DNA from: Opitutaceae bacterium
Lineage (GTDB): Bacteria; Verrucomicrobiota; Verrucomicrobiia; Opitutales; Opitutaceae
NCBI GenBank assembly: GCA_947474995.1
Contig: CANJNJ010000003.1
Coordinates: forward strand, 1-64,000
Direction of reading: 5' to 3'
DNA length: 64,000 bases
Shown here one piece after another: positions 47,953 through 58,615 of this stretch (positions are counted from its first letter, which is position 1; each line of letters begins with the position of its first letter). The translations under genes and the position numbers were made by a program. The notes under the pieces are model-generated. The model did no database searches and had not been told where the DNA came from. It saw only the letters and a list, made by a program, of their open reading frames with translations.

Positions 47953-48738
47953 CTAATCGTACCTTTGCCACGGCAGCTTGTGGCTGTCGATCCAACGGTA
48001 ATGGTCGGCGTAGTGCAGCCCGGCGGCGGCGGCTTCGTCGACAATCACGATGGCGCGCGGATGGAGTTGCAGCGCGGACGCGGGGCACATCGCCGAAAGC
48101 GGGCCCTCAATCATTTGTTCAACCGCGCGCGCTTTCGGGGGACCAAACGCCAGCAGCACGCAGCGGCGGGCATCGAGAATCGTACCGATGCCCATCGTCA
48201 GCGCGTGCTTCGGCATCGCTGCCACCGAACCAAAGACATCGCTGTTATCCCGCAGGGTTTGTTCGGAGAGAATCTTCAGCCAAGTCCGCGAGCGCAGGGA
48301 GCCCGTGGGCTCGTTGAACCCGATGTGGCCGTTGCGGCCGAGACCGAGCAACTGGAGATCGATTCCACCCGCCGCGATAATCTTTTCCTCATAGGCGCGG
48401 CACTCCGCGTGGAGGTTGGCCGCCGTGCCGTCGGGAATATAGGTTCGGGCGGGGTCGATATTGAGATGCCGGAAAAGATTTTCCTGCATGAAATACCGGA
48501 ACGACTGCGGATGGTCGGCCGCCAGACCGACGTACTCGTCGAGGTTGAAGGCCGTGACCCGGCTGAAGTCGAGCCCCTCGTCCCGGTGCAGGCGGACGAG
48601 CTCCTGATACAGCCGCTGCGGGGTGCGCCCGGTCGCGAGGCCCAGCACCGCGGTGGGATTTTCGCGAACGACGCGGGCGATGATTTTGGCTCCGAGCACG
48701 CAACCGGCTTCGGCATGGGGGCGGATGATAACTTCCAT
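47953..48738 (-). CDS. nagB: Glucosamine-6-phosphate deaminase
   Basis: 261 residues. VLGLATGRTPQRLYQELVRLH (substrate phosphate loop), FNLDEYVGLAADHPQSFRYFM (catalytic Asp region), LLGLGRNGHIGFNEPTGSL (catalytic His and Glu), and LTMGIGTILDARRCVLLAFG are standard NagB blocks. It converts glucosamine-6-phosphate to fructose-6-phosphate and ammonia. No nagA is beside it. Immediately upstream, 8 bp away, is the small Cys-rich gene of the feo cluster. Confidence 0.96.
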   Translation of the reverse strand: MEVIIRPHAEAGCVLGAKIIARVVRENPTAVLGLATGRTPQRLYQELVRLHRDEGLDFSRVTAFNLDEYVGLAADHPQSFRYFMQENLFRHLNIDPARTYIPDGTAANLHAECRAYEEKIIAAGGIDLQLLGLGRNGHIGFNEPTGSLRSRTWLKILSEQTLRDNSDVFGSVAAMPKHALTMGIGTILDARRCVLLAFGPPKARAVEQMIEGPLSAMCPASALQLHPRAIVIVDEAAAAGLHYADHYRWIDSHKLPWQRYD

Positions 48739-48746
48739 CGGAGTTC

Positions 48747-48923
48747 TTAACTCGAAGGCCCGCGACCGAGTTTGGCCAGATCTGTTTTTATCTCAGACGA
48801 CGGACAGCCGCATTCGCCGCCGCAACCGGGGTTCTTCCGTTTCTCCAGCATCCGCCAGACGAGCCAGATCGCCGCCACGGCAACGACGACGAGAGCGGCG
48901 ATGGTTTGAAAGGTGGAGGACAT
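48747..48923 (-). CDS. FeoB-associated Cys-rich membrane protein (58 aa)
   Basis: Below the ORF-track cutoff in this frame; translated by me from ATG 48923 to TAA 48747. One transmembrane helix (TIAALVVVAVAAIWLVWRML) is followed by a basic EKRKNPG and a cysteine motif CGGECGCP, then a short tail. Small proteins of exactly this layout are encoded beside feoB in many bacteria. The cysteines may bind iron or another metal near the transporter. It lies 118 bp downstream of feoB in the same direction, which supports the assignment. Confidence 0.85.
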   Translation of the reverse strand: MSSTFQTIAALVVVAVAAIWLVWRMLEKRKNPGCGGECGCPSSEIKTDLAKLGRGPSS

Positions 48924-49041
48924 GGGAAAAGCGAGAAAGGGGGAAAGCGGAAAAATGAAAAACGGGGCAAGGGGGGGGAAATTCGGGACGCGGTCGTCGG
49001 ATGTTTTTCAATTTTCCGCTTTCAGCTGTTTTTTCGGTTTC

Positions 49042-51165
49042 TCAAAACCCCAGCGCCCGGCCGGCTTGAAACACAATGAACGAGAGAATCCACGCGGTGC
49101 CAGTCATGTAGAGCGTTTGGAAGATCGGCCACTTCCAGCCGTTCGTCTCCCGCTTCACCACCGCGATGGTGCTCATGCACTGCATCGCAAAAACATAAAA
49201 AATCATCAGCGTAAGACACACGAGCGGCGTGAACAGCGCCCGGCCATCGGGCCATTTCGCGGCCAGCATGGCGGTGCGCAACGGCGCGGTATTCTCCTTG
49301 TCCGACTCCGCGTTGAAGACGACCCCCATCGTCGAGACAAACACCTCACGCGCCGCGAAGGAACTAATGAGGCCGATGCCGATCTGCCAGTCGAAGCCCA
49401 GCGGCTTGATCACCGGCTCAAGCAGGTGACCGGCCCGGCCCGCAAAACTCTGCGCCAGTTGGTCGGCGGGTGTCACGTGGCCCGAGGCCTTGGGGTAGGC
49501 GGAGAGAAACCACAGGATAATACTGATCCCGAGAATAACGGTGCCGGCGCGACGCAGGAAAATCCAGGCGCGCTCGAACATCTGCAGCAACACATCACGG
49601 ACCTTGGGCAGCCGGTAAGGCGGCAGTTCCATGATCATGAGCGGCGGTGTGCCTTTGAGCAGCGTGCGCTTGAAGAGCCAGGCGAAACCAAAGGCCCCGA
49701 ACGTACCGAGCGCGTACATCAAGAGCATCAATCCGACTTTTGCGCCAAGGGACACACTTTCGCCGGGCATCAGCGCGGCGATCATCAGGAGATATACCGG
49801 CAGACGCGCCGAGCAGCTCATCAGCGGCGCGACGAGGATGGTCACGAGCCGGTCCTTGGGATCCTCGATCGTACGGGTGGCCATGATACCGGGAATGGCA
49901 CAGGCGTAGGAACTGAGAAGCGGAATAAAGCTTTTCCCATTGAGTCCAACCCGGCTCATCAGCCGATCCATGATGAAGGCGGCCCGCGCCATGTAGCCGG
50001 TGCTTTCGAGCAGGCCGATGAAAAAAAACAGGATCAGGATTTGCGGGAGAAATTTAACGACGCCGCCCACTCCGGCGACCGCGCCGTCGGTGAGCAGATT
50101 GCGGAGATCTCCCGCGGACATCGCGCTCTTGACCAACTCGGCAAGCAGCGCCGCGCGATCGTCGATCCAATTCATCGGTCCCTCGGCCAGCGTAAAAATG
50201 CTGACCAAGAGCAGGGTCATCACGACGCCGAGCACGAGCCAGCCCCAGATCGGATGCGTAACCACGGCGTCGATCTTGTCTGAAACCGTCGGTCCGGTTT
50301 CGCCCACGTGGACGACAACGTCGGCGGCGATCCGGCCGATGGCATCGTAGCGTGAGTTGACGAGCGCGGCCGACCAATCGGTCCCCTGCCCTTCCCAACG
50401 CGTCTGCCAGGTGCGCAAAATTTCGTTGGTACGCGGCGAAAGCGGCGTGGATCCGGCCACGCGCAGGCTGTCCAAATCCGTCAGCAGCAAAAGCGCCTCG
50501 GCGCGGGCGCTCAGCGGCGACTTGCCGTCGTTGAGGGTGAGCGAAGCCTGCAAATCAGCCACCGCCGGCGCAATCGGTCCCGGCACATCCCACGCATGCC
50601 GTGAAAGCGGAAGATCGTGACGGCTCATCGCAACGCGAAGCTCAACCAGGCCGCGTCCCGCGACGGCTTCGCACGGAATGACCGGAACGCCGAGCGCCTG
50701 CTCGAGACGGGACGCGCGAATTTCCAGGCCCGCTTCCGCCACGAGGTCCATCATGTTGAGAACAACGATTACCGGGCGGCCGAGATCGAGAATCTGGTGA
50801 ACGAGGTAAAGGTTTCGCTCCAGGTTGGTCGCATCCACAATGCAAAGAATGCGGTCGGGCTGGGGCGTATCGCCTCGTCGACCCAGCAGGACGTCGCGGG
50901 TCACCGCTTCATCAGGCGAGCGGGCGGCCAGCGAATAAGCGCCGGGGAGATCGATGATGGTGATCGGCTGACCGTGCTGGGAGAACGTGGTCCCGATTTT
51001 TTTTTCAACGGTGACGCCCGGGTAATTGCCGACCTTCTGTTTAAGGCCGGTGAGCGCATTGAAGAGCGTGCTCTTGCCGCAATTGGGATTGCCGACCAGC
51101 GCGTAGGTCGGAAGCCGGGAGGTCGAGAAGGCTGGTTTGGCGGAAATATGCGGGGGCAACGACAT
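49042..51165 (-). CDS. feoB: Ferrous iron transporter FeoB
   Basis: Start at ATG 51165 (MSLPPHISAKPAF), 707 residues. G domain: ALVGNPNCGKSTLFNALTG (G1), GNYPGVTVEKK (G2), IIDLPGAYSL (G3), VVLNMMDLV (G4); then a GDI region and a polytopic membrane domain with ILILFFFIGLLESTGYMARAAFIMDRLMSRVGLNGKSF and PLLSSYACAIPGIMATRT, holding the conserved Cys. It imports Fe(II) across the inner membrane. It comes 13 bp after feoA; two feoA copies precede it. Confidence 0.97.
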   Translation of the reverse strand: MSLPPHISAKPAFSTSRLPTYALVGNPNCGKSTLFNALTGLKQKVGNYPGVTVEKKIGTTFSQHGQPITIIDLPGAYSLAARSPDEAVTRDVLLGRRGDTPQPDRILCIVDATNLERNLYLVHQILDLGRPVIVVLNMMDLVAEAGLEIRASRLEQALGVPVIPCEAVAGRGLVELRVAMSRHDLPLSRHAWDVPGPIAPAVADLQASLTLNDGKSPLSARAEALLLLTDLDSLRVAGSTPLSPRTNEILRTWQTRWEGQGTDWSAALVNSRYDAIGRIAADVVVHVGETGPTVSDKIDAVVTHPIWGWLVLGVVMTLLLVSIFTLAEGPMNWIDDRAALLAELVKSAMSAGDLRNLLTDGAVAGVGGVVKFLPQILILFFFIGLLESTGYMARAAFIMDRLMSRVGLNGKSFIPLLSSYACAIPGIMATRTIEDPKDRLVTILVAPLMSCSARLPVYLLMIAALMPGESVSLGAKVGLMLLMYALGTFGAFGFAWLFKRTLLKGTPPLMIMELPPYRLPKVRDVLLQMFERAWIFLRRAGTVILGISIILWFLSAYPKASGHVTPADQLAQSFAGRAGHLLEPVIKPLGFDWQIGIGLISSFAAREVFVSTMGVVFNAESDKENTAPLRTAMLAAKWPDGRALFTPLVCLTLMIFYVFAMQCMSTIAVVKRETNGWKWPIFQTLYMTGTAWILSFIVFQAGRALGF

Positions 51166-51178
51166 GGCAGAGCGCAAT

Positions 51179-51442
51179 CTAAGCGGGAGGACTTGCCTTG
51201 GGTTGGTCGGTCGGTTCGACGAGGACGTGCTCCGCTTCACTCTTTCGCAAGGTCAGGTTATAACCGCGAAATTTTATTTCCAAAGGGTCCCCGAATGGTG
51301 CGGTGCGAATGAGCTTGAGGGACGTGCCGGCGGTAAGCCCCATTTCGCGCAGCCGTTGGAAGGCGGAGCCGGACTTGGGAAACTCGCGAACGACTGCCGA
51401 CGCGCCAATCGGCAACTCCGAGAGTTTGATCGTGACGGGCAT
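51179..51442 (-). CDS. feoA: FeoA domain protein, copy nearest feoB
   Basis: Start at ATG 51442 (MPVTIKLSELPIGASAVV), 87 residues. SH3-like FeoA fold: LSELPIGASAVVREF, LREMGLTAGTSLKLIRTAPFGDPLEIKFRGYNLTLRKSEAEHVLVE, the standard family pattern. It is cytoplasmic and thought to interact with FeoB. It sits 8 bp after a second feoA and 13 bp before feoB. Confidence 0.93.
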   Translation of the reverse strand: MPVTIKLSELPIGASAVVREFPKSGSAFQRLREMGLTAGTSLKLIRTAPFGDPLEIKFRGYNLTLRKSEAEHVLVEPTDQPKASPPA

Positions 51443-51450
51443 CGCGGCGG

Positions 51451-51702
51451 TCAGCGCCGGGCGATGTGCTCGACGATAATGTTGTTGGCCGCGTCGTGGC
51501 TGAGCGCGATGCGCGTTCCGGCAACCTGGCACAGGATGGTGCCATTACCGGAAACTTTGGTGACGAAGGCAGATTCACCGAATCCCATTTCCCGCACCCG
51601 CTGACAAAATGCAGCATCCCCTGAGAGCTTCCGCACCTGACCCACACCGCCCGCAGGAAGCTGGCAAAGGGGAACTAGGAAATTGGCGTTTGGGTGACTC
51701 AT
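51451..51702 (-). CDS. feoA: FeoA domain protein, second divergent copy
   Basis: Start at ATG 51702 (MSHPNANFLVPLCQLPAGG), 83 residues, with AGGTGG 9 nt upstream; the track start is a GTG five codons earlier. FeoA pattern: LCQLPAGGVGQVRKLSG, CQRVREMGFGESAFVTKV, ILCQVAGTRIALSHDAANNIIVE. It differs clearly from the other copy, including two extra cysteines (LCQL, FCQR). The first gene of the feo operon, following the atp terminator. Confidence 0.9.
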   Translation of the reverse strand: MSHPNANFLVPLCQLPAGGVGQVRKLSGDAAFCQRVREMGFGESAFVTKVSGNGTILCQVAGTRIALSHDAANNIIVEHIARR

Positions 51703-51721
51703 ACCGGCAGGCACCACCTAC

Positions 51722-51736
51722 TGAGACTGAGTTTCA
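51722..51736 (-). promoter_or_regulatory. Possible metal-repressor operator upstream of feo operon
   Basis: TGAGACT-G-AGTTTCA is a 15-bp near-palindrome in the 7-1-7 form of Fur-type operators, 20 bp upstream of the first feoA start. It departs a good deal from the classical Fur box, so the call rests mainly on position. Confidence 0.35.
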
Positions 51737-51762
51737 TTACCTGTGCAAGTAAAAGGGCCCAT

Positions 51763-51790
51763 AAAGAACCCCTGCTATCTATGCGGGGGG
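51763..51790 (-). terminator. Putative terminator of the atp operon
   Basis: On the minus strand CCCCGCATAGATAGCAGGGG, followed by TTCTTT, forms a short hairpin with a bulge between atpC and feoA. It would separate the two operons, which run in the same direction. Confidence 0.5.
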
Positions 51791-51834
51791 TAGCCTACAG
51801 ACGAATCTCTGGCAAGGGTCCAAACACCACCCAC

Positions 51835-52242
51835 TTAGCGCCGCCGGCGCTTGACCGCTAGCTGGACGCCAGAGTACCTAACCAAGCTCTGAAGGTGTTC
51901 GTACTGTTGAGGATCCATATGCTTTGCCTCACGAAGCTCCTCCTCGGCCCGCTTAAGCGCAGCCTCGACGGCCTTTTCGTCAATTTTTTCCTCGGTAATG
52001 GCGTGTTCAGCCAGAATACGCACACGGTCGCCTTCGACCTCGGCAAACCCTCCGCTAACGGCGAGTACAAAACTTTGTCCGCCTTTGGTCACTCTCAATT
52101 CGCCGTGTTCCACTTGAGTGAGAAGCGGAATATGGCCAGGGAGTATGCCCACCTCCCCTTCCGTCGTCGGAATAACAACGGTGTCAATCGTGTCGGAAAA
52201 CACGCGGGATTCCGGGGTGACGATTTCAAGGGTTAACGGCAT
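51835..52242 (-). CDS. atpC: ATP synthase epsilon subunit
   Basis: 135 residues. MPLTLEIVTPESRVFSDTIDTVVIPTTEGEVGILPGHIPLLTQVEHGELRV is the beta-sandwich domain; a two-helix C-terminal domain (ITEEKIDEKAVEAALKRAEEELRE) follows. It is part of the central stalk of the F1 motor and can inhibit ATP hydrolysis. It is the last gene of atpBEFHAGDC, 63 bp after atpD, followed by a putative terminator. Confidence 0.96.
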   Translation of the reverse strand: MPLTLEIVTPESRVFSDTIDTVVIPTTEGEVGILPGHIPLLTQVEHGELRVTKGGQSFVLAVSGGFAEVEGDRVRILAEHAITEEKIDEKAVEAALKRAEEELREAKHMDPQQYEHLQSLVRYSGVQLAVKRRRR

Positions 52243-52305
52243 GGTGGGGAAGTCGCGAGACTGTGGTTGGGACGTTGCGGAATGCTCGCTGCTTGATGTT
52301 CAGTC

Positions 52306-53727
<1,422 letters not shown>

Positions 53728-53750
53728 TTAAAAGATCGGAAAATAGCGGA

Positions 53751-54629
53751 TTAAGCGGCGAATTGGGCCGCCGCGATTTCAAGAATTTCCTGGGTAATGG
53801 CCGCCTGGCGCGCCTTGTTGTACTCCAGCGTGAGATCGCCGAGCAGCTTGGTCGCATTGTCCTTGGCGGTCTTCATCGCGACCATGCGCGCGCTGTGTTC
53901 GGAGGCCTTCGCGTCCAGGACATGCTGATAAATTTCCCGGTTCACGTAGAGCGGGAGCAGCGCTTGTAATACGACGCCGGCATCCGGCTCAAAAATCATC
54001 TGGCTCTCCACCCCTTTGATCGCCGGAGCGGAATGTCCCGCATCGGATCGCAAATCCGCGATCACATCCTTCACGCTCGTCAGGGGCAGCAGCGGCATCA
54101 GGGTCGCCTCCTGCACGAGGGTGTTCTTGAATCGCGGCCAAAGGATTTCGACGGTGTCCACCACGCCCTCGAGATACTGTTGGACCATGAATTCGGCGAC
54201 CACCTTGACCTCCGCGAATCCGACGCGGTCAGAGATACTAAAATCCGCCAAGAGATCCCGCTGCGTCCGGGCGATGAATTGCGTCCCCTTGCGGCCCATC
54301 ACGACGTATTTTGCCGGGCCCTTAATCTCCAGGACCATCTTAAAAAGATTGGCATTGAGCGGACCGGCGAGGCCCTTGTCGGTCGTGACGAGCACGATGC
54401 CGCGGGTTTTCACTTCGCGCCGGACAAGGAAAGGGTGTTGGGTTTCCTCCACGCGATCGGCGAGCGCGGCCAGCATGCGCGCCATGAGTTCGGCGTAGGG
54501 CCGGCCCGCCAGCGCCGCCTGCTGCGCCTTCTTCATCTTCGACGCCGCCACCAACTCCATCGCCTTGGTGATCTGGCGGGTATTCTTGACCGACTTGATG
54601 CGCCGGCGGATATCGCGAGTGGAAGCCAT
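53751..54629 (-). CDS. atpG: ATP synthase gamma subunit
   Basis: 292 residues. N-terminal coil MASTRDIRRRIKSVKNTRQITKAMELVAASKMKKAQ and C-terminal SEHSARMVAMKTAKDNATKLLGDLTLEYNKARQAAITQEILEI are the paired helices of the rotor shaft; the C-terminal ITQEI-EI is the PROSITE gamma signature. It lies 88 bp after atpA, a slightly larger gap than its neighbours. Confidence 0.98.
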   Translation of the reverse strand: MASTRDIRRRIKSVKNTRQITKAMELVAASKMKKAQQAALAGRPYAELMARMLAALADRVEETQHPFLVRREVKTRGIVLVTTDKGLAGPLNANLFKMVLEIKGPAKYVVMGRKGTQFIARTQRDLLADFSISDRVGFAEVKVVAEFMVQQYLEGVVDTVEILWPRFKNTLVQEATLMPLLPLTSVKDVIADLRSDAGHSAPAIKGVESQMIFEPDAGVVLQALLPLYVNREIYQHVLDAKASEHSARMVAMKTAKDNATKLLGDLTLEYNKARQAAITQEILEIAAAQFAA

Positions 54630-54717
54630 GATTCGGAATTAACGAGCGGTGGGTGACAGAGGCGTAGAGTTTGGCGCAGTCTGGGCTGGGGCCGCAGTGC
54701 TCTCTTCGCCGGGTCTC

Positions 54718-56244
54718 TTAGCCGGTGTATCCAGCCTTCCACTCGTCGCACGCGGTCTGGAGCTTGGCCTCGAGCTCCTTGTCGAGCGCCGCCTTGTTGC
54801 GAATTTCCGTCAGCAGCGCGTCTTTGCGGGTCGTAAAAAATTCCTTCATCGAAGCGGAGGCGGCCACGATTTTTTTGGCATCGATCGGATCGAAGTACCC
54901 CCGCTGCATCGCGAAGAGAACGGCCACCTGCAGCTCGATCGGAAGCGGATTGAAAGCCGGCTGTTTGAACAGCTCGACGATGCGGGCCCCGCGTTCCAGT
55001 TGGGCCTTCGTCTTGGCGTCGAGGTCGGAACCGAATTGGGCGAAGGCCGCAAGTTCCCGGAATTGCGCCAGCTCGCCCTTGAGTTTTCCCCCGACCTGTT
55101 TCGTCGCCTTGATCTGTGCCGCCGAACCCACGCGGGAAACGGAGAGACCGACCGAAACCGCGGGACGGATGCCTTGATTGAAAAGATCCGTCTCCAGGAA
55201 GATCTGGCCGTCCGTGATCGAGATGACGTTGGTCGGAATGTACGCCGAGACGTCACCCGCCTGCGTTTCGATGATCGGCAGTCCCGTCAGGGAACCCTTG
55301 CCATCCAGCCGCGCACTGCGCTCGAGGAGGCGACTGTGCAGATAAAAAACATCGCCCGGGTAGGCCTCGCGGCCAGAGGGGCGTTTGAGAATCAGGGAAA
55401 TCTGGCGATACGCTACGGCGTGCTTGGAAAGATCGTCGTACACAATCAGCGCATCCATCCCGTTTTCCATGAACCATTCGCCCATGGCGGCGCCGGAGAA
55501 GGGAGCCAAGTATTGATTGGCGGGATTGTCCGCGGCGGGCGCGGCGACGATGATGGTATATTCCAGCGCCCCGGCGGACTCGAGCGCCGCCATGGTGCGA
55601 ACGATATTGGAATTTTTTTGCCCGATGGCGACGTAGATGGAATAGACGGGGCGGAACTTCGGGTCACCGCTGGCGAGGCCAACCTTGTTGATCTTCGCCT
55701 GATTGATGATCGTATCGATGCAGATCGTGGTCTTGCCCGTCCCACGGTCACCGATGATCAGCTCGCGCTGACCGCGACCGATCGGGATCATGGAATCGAT
55801 CGCCATAATGCCGGTGAAGAGCGGCTGGGAGACGGATTTGCGTACAATGATGCCGGGCGCGATTTTTTCGACCGGGTTGGTTTCGGTCGCGGCGATGGGT
55901 CCCTTGCCGTCGACCGGACGGCCAAGGGCATCGACGGCACGACCCAGCAGCCCCTTGCCGACGGGCACGGATAAAAGACGGCCTGTCGTCTGGACTTCGT
56001 CACCTTCCTTGAGCTTCGAGATATCGCCGAGAATGACGCAGCCGACTTCGTCCTCTTCGAGATTGAGCGCGATGCCGATGGCGTCGCCCGGGAACTGTAC
56101 CATCTCATTGTACATCACGGCCGACAGGCCGTCGATCTTGGCCACGCCATCGGCGACGGACCGGATGTTGCCCGTGTTTTTTTTGACCGCCTTGGTCGAA
56201 AGTTTGGCGATCTGCTGTTCAATTTGTTCGAGAACGTTGCTCAT
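54718..56244 (-). CDS. atpA: ATP synthase alpha subunit
   Basis: 508 residues. The P-loop reads [20 protein letters not shown], where Gly replaces the usual Gln of GDRQTGKT; alpha is non-catalytic, so this may be tolerated. [38 protein letters not shown] is the alpha/beta signature. The N-terminus ([14 protein letters not shown]) contacts the delta subunit. Placed 33 bp after atpH. Confidence 0.99.
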   Translation of the reverse strand: MSNVLEQIEQQIAKLSTKAVKKNTGNIRSVADGVAKIDGLSAVMYNEMVQFPGDAIGIALNLEEDEVGCVILGDISKLKEGDEVQTTGRLLSVPVGKGLLGRAVDALGRPVDGKGPIAATETNPVEKIAPGIIVRKSVSQPLFTGIMAIDSMIPIGRGQRELIIGDRGTGKTTICIDTIINQAKINKVGLASGDPKFRPVYSIYVAIGQKNSNIVRTMAALESAGALEYTIIVAAPAADNPANQYLAPFSGAAMGEWFMENGMDALIVYDDLSKHAVAYRQISLILKRPSGREAYPGDVFYLHSRLLERSARLDGKGSLTGLPIIETQAGDVSAYIPTNVISITDGQIFLETDLFNQGIRPAVSVGLSVSRVGSAAQIKATKQVGGKLKGELAQFRELAAFAQFGSDLDAKTKAQLERGARIVELFKQPAFNPLPIELQVAVLFAMQRGYFDPIDAKKIVAASASMKEFFTTRKDALLTEIRNKAALDKELEAKLQTACDEWKAGYTG

Positions 56245-56277
56245 CGGAAAGTGGGTTTTTAAGTCGGACGAAATCGA

Positions 56278-56673
56278 TTAAAGGGCGCTGCCGAGGGCCG
56301 CGAGTTGGGCGACGACGGACGACTCGTAGGTATCGTCACCGACGCGGACCCGCAGCCCGGCGAGGAGGGAGGGATTGGGCCGTGCGACCGCCGCAATGGG
56401 CCGCCGGTATTTCTGGCTCATCGCGGCGCCGATGGATTCCAGGGCCGCGGGCGTAATGGCGCCGGCATGTTCCACCACCGCGCGACCGCGCGCGAATTCC
56501 GCGGTCACGAGCCGCTCGTAGGCCTTGAGGACGGCGAGGGTTTGGGGCGGTCGGTGCAACTCGATGTATTCGAGCACCCCGGACACGCGCTCGGCGGACA
56601 GCACGCCGTCAACGACGCTCAGTTTGAAAAACTGGCGGGCGAGTTGCTGAGTCTGTTTTTTTCCGGAGGCCAT
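56278..56673 (-). CDS. atpH: ATP synthase delta subunit (short form)
   Basis: 131 residues, clearly shorter than the usual about 180. LARQFFKLSVVDGVLSAERVSGVLEYIELHRPPQTLAVLKAYERLVTAEFARG corresponds to the N-terminal helical bundle and its link, and AITPAALESIGAAMSQKY ... LLAGLRVRVGDDTYESSVVAQLAALGSAL to the C-terminal family motif. It joins F1 alpha to the peripheral stalk b subunit. Identity rests on the C-terminal motif and on position between atpF and atpA; some of the N-terminal bundle seems reduced. Confidence 0.9.
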   Translation of the reverse strand: MASGKKQTQQLARQFFKLSVVDGVLSAERVSGVLEYIELHRPPQTLAVLKAYERLVTAEFARGRAVVEHAGAITPAALESIGAAMSQKYRRPIAAVARPNPSLLAGLRVRVGDDTYESSVVAQLAALGSAL

Positions 56674-56691
56674 CGGGCGGGGAAAGTACGA

Positions 56692-57276
56692 TTAGGCGCT
56701 GGTGAGCTCGCGCGCGGCCGATTCGTTGTAGCCGGCGCGATCGACGTCGGAAAGTTTCTTGGCGAGAACGCGCTCGGTGGTCACGACCACGAGACGGGCG
56801 ATTTCGCCGCGGGCATCGGCGAGCATTTTCTTGTGCTCCAGTTCGATGGACTGCTGCGCTTTGGCCATGAGGTCGGCAGACTTCGCCGCGGCTTCCTGCG
56901 TCTGACGGTCAAGATAATCCTTGGCGGACTTCCGCGCCTCTTCGACCAGGCGCGACGCATCGACAGATGCCTTCCGGAGGATGGCGGCACTCTCCTGCTG
57001 GGTCGCCTCCAGCTTGGCTTTCATCTCCTCAGCGTAGTGGAGTCCGTCGGCGATCTTCTTCTGGCGCTCGTCGAGTGTCGCAAGGACGGGCTTGAACGCA
57101 AATTTCCAGAGGACAAAGGCGACGATCGAAAAATTCAGGATCTGCGCGAGAATGAACGGCAGGCTGATCCCGAAGTCCTGAAAGATTTTCGTGATCCCGC
57201 TGGCGGATTCGCCATGCGCGGCGGCCTCGGCGGCATGACCAGCAGCTTCAGCGAGAATGAGCACAGGAGAGAGCAT
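56692..57276 (-). CDS. atpF: ATP synthase b subunit
   Basis: 194 residues. An N-terminal stretch with [26 protein letters not shown] is the membrane anchor; the rest is a long charged, Ala-rich coiled coil ([35 protein letters not shown]) forming the peripheral stalk. About 30 residues precede the membrane helix, slightly longer than usual. It lies between atpE and atpH. Confidence 0.97.
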   Translation of the reverse strand: MLSPVLILAEAAGHAAEAAAHGESASGITKIFQDFGISLPFILAQILNFSIVAFVLWKFAFKPVLATLDERQKKIADGLHYAEEMKAKLEATQQESAAILRKASVDASRLVEEARKSAKDYLDRQTQEAAAKSADLMAKAQQSIELEHKKMLADARGEIARLVVVTTERVLAKKLSDVDRAGYNESAARELTSA

Positions 57277-57342
57277 GGCGGTGAACGGTGAAAGAGGCCG
57301 TGCCAGTACCCGGAGGCACTGGCACGGAGAGAGCGAGTGAGC

Positions 57343-57552
57343 TTACTTGCCGAGGAACAGGGCGTAGAACGCAACGGCTTCGGCGAGCGCCATGCCGATG
57401 ATGCCCTGGACGAGAATCTTCGTCGCGGCGCCGGGATTGCGGCCGACCGCTTCCGCGGCCTTGAAGCCGACGAGACCCACGCCAATGGCGGCGCCGAGAC
57501 AGCCGAGACCGCCTTGGATGCTGCCTGTGATTTCAGCGATAGTGTTGATCAT
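57343..57552 (-). CDS. atpE: ATP synthase c subunit
   Basis: Start at ATG 57552 (MINTIAEITGSIQGG), 69 residues. Two helices: GLGCLGAAIGVGLVGFKAAEAVGRNPGAA with the polar-loop Arg-Asn-Pro, and ILVQGIIGMALAEAVAFYALFLGK with the ion-carrying Glu. The residue after that Glu is Ala, not Ser/Thr, and no helix-1 Gln accompanies it, so proton rather than sodium coupling is more likely (inference). Confidence 0.98.
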   Translation of the reverse strand: MINTIAEITGSIQGGLGCLGAAIGVGLVGFKAAEAVGRNPGAATKILVQGIIGMALAEAVAFYALFLGK

Positions 57553-57623
57553 GATGGTTTCTGATTTTGGTTGGTTGGAGAGCCGCTGTCCGCACGCGTG
57601 GCACGGTCCCAGCGGGAAAGTCA

Positions 57624-58514
57624 TTAATGGGCCGATTCCTTCGCGCCCGCGGGTGCGTGATCGTCGTGGTGCTCGTCGCCGTGATTACAAATCAAGCCGA
57701 TATAGACGCTCACCAAAAGGGTGAAAACAAACGCTTGGACGAATCCGATGAGCAGTTCGAGGAAGTAGAATGGCATCGGCAGGCCCCACTTCTGGATTCC
57801 GCTCATAGCGTGCATGAGGTTTTCGCCTCCGAAAATATTGCCGAAGAGTCGGAAAGAGAGCGAAACCGGCCGGAAACAAATCGAAATTACTTCAATTAAA
57901 CCGGCGGCAAAGAAGATGATAAAGAGAGGATAGTAGATGATCGCCGGAGTCTCTTTTTTGTCGGCCTTGTTGCCAAAGATATCCTTGAGGATAAAAATCG
58001 GCCCCGCGTACCGGAGGATGAAGTAAAGCCAACCTAGGAACGCGACCACGGCGATGGCGATGGTCCCGTTCATATCGGCATTGGCCGGACGAATCAGCTC
58101 CATCCATCCGCCGGTTTTGTGATCAAGCATGTAGATCGTCCCGACGCCCGGGAACAGGCCGCTCCAGTTCTGAATGAGAATAAAAGTAAAAAGCGCGATC
58201 AGCAGGGGAAACGTTGGCTTGGCCACTTTGGAGCCAACAATCGGCCCGGTCAGGTCGAGAATACCTTCCACCAAACTCTCCACGATGGCCTGACCGCGGG
58301 ACGGAACCAACTGCGGTCGCTTGATGGCGACGCGTATTGCGATGATCAGCAATATCGCCACCACCCAGCTCATCACCATGCTATTCGTGACGGGCAGCGG
58401 TCCGTGAAAAAGGGCTTCCGCCGAGGCCGAAACGCCATGCGATTCTGCCGCAATTGCCGACACGCCGGTGGCAAGAGACAGAAAGAAAAAGGCGAGTTTA
58501 GGGACTCGTGACAT
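57624..58514 (-). CDS. atpB: ATP synthase a subunit
   Basis: 296 residues. The N-terminal hydrophobic AFFFLSLATGVSAIAAESHG may be a cleaved signal, as reported for some a subunits. Core: VAILLIIAIRVAIK, TFPLLIALFTFILIQNWSGLFPGVG, and ISICFRPVSLSFRLFGNIFGGENLMH carrying the essential Arg; the last helices are YFLELLIGFVQAFVFTLLVSVYIGLI. The His/Asp-rich C-terminal tail (NHGDEHHDDHAPAG) is common in this phylum's relatives. First gene of the operon; no atpI upstream. Confidence 0.97.
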   Translation of the reverse strand: MSRVPKLAFFFLSLATGVSAIAAESHGVSASAEALFHGPLPVTNSMVMSWVVAILLIIAIRVAIKRPQLVPSRGQAIVESLVEGILDLTGPIVGSKVAKPTFPLLIALFTFILIQNWSGLFPGVGTIYMLDHKTGGWMELIRPANADMNGTIAIAVVAFLGWLYFILRYAGPIFILKDIFGNKADKKETPAIIYYPLFIIFFAAGLIEVISICFRPVSLSFRLFGNIFGGENLMHAMSGIQKWGLPMPFYFLELLIGFVQAFVFTLLVSVYIGLICNHGDEHHDDHAPAGAKESAH

Positions 58515-58615
58515 GGTTTAAAATACGAGTGAAATCCAGAGAAACGAGCAGAAAGGCTAACGCTCATCTTTCCGTCAACCTCTGAAATAAATCCCTGGCC
58601 CGGAGTTCGGGCTAA

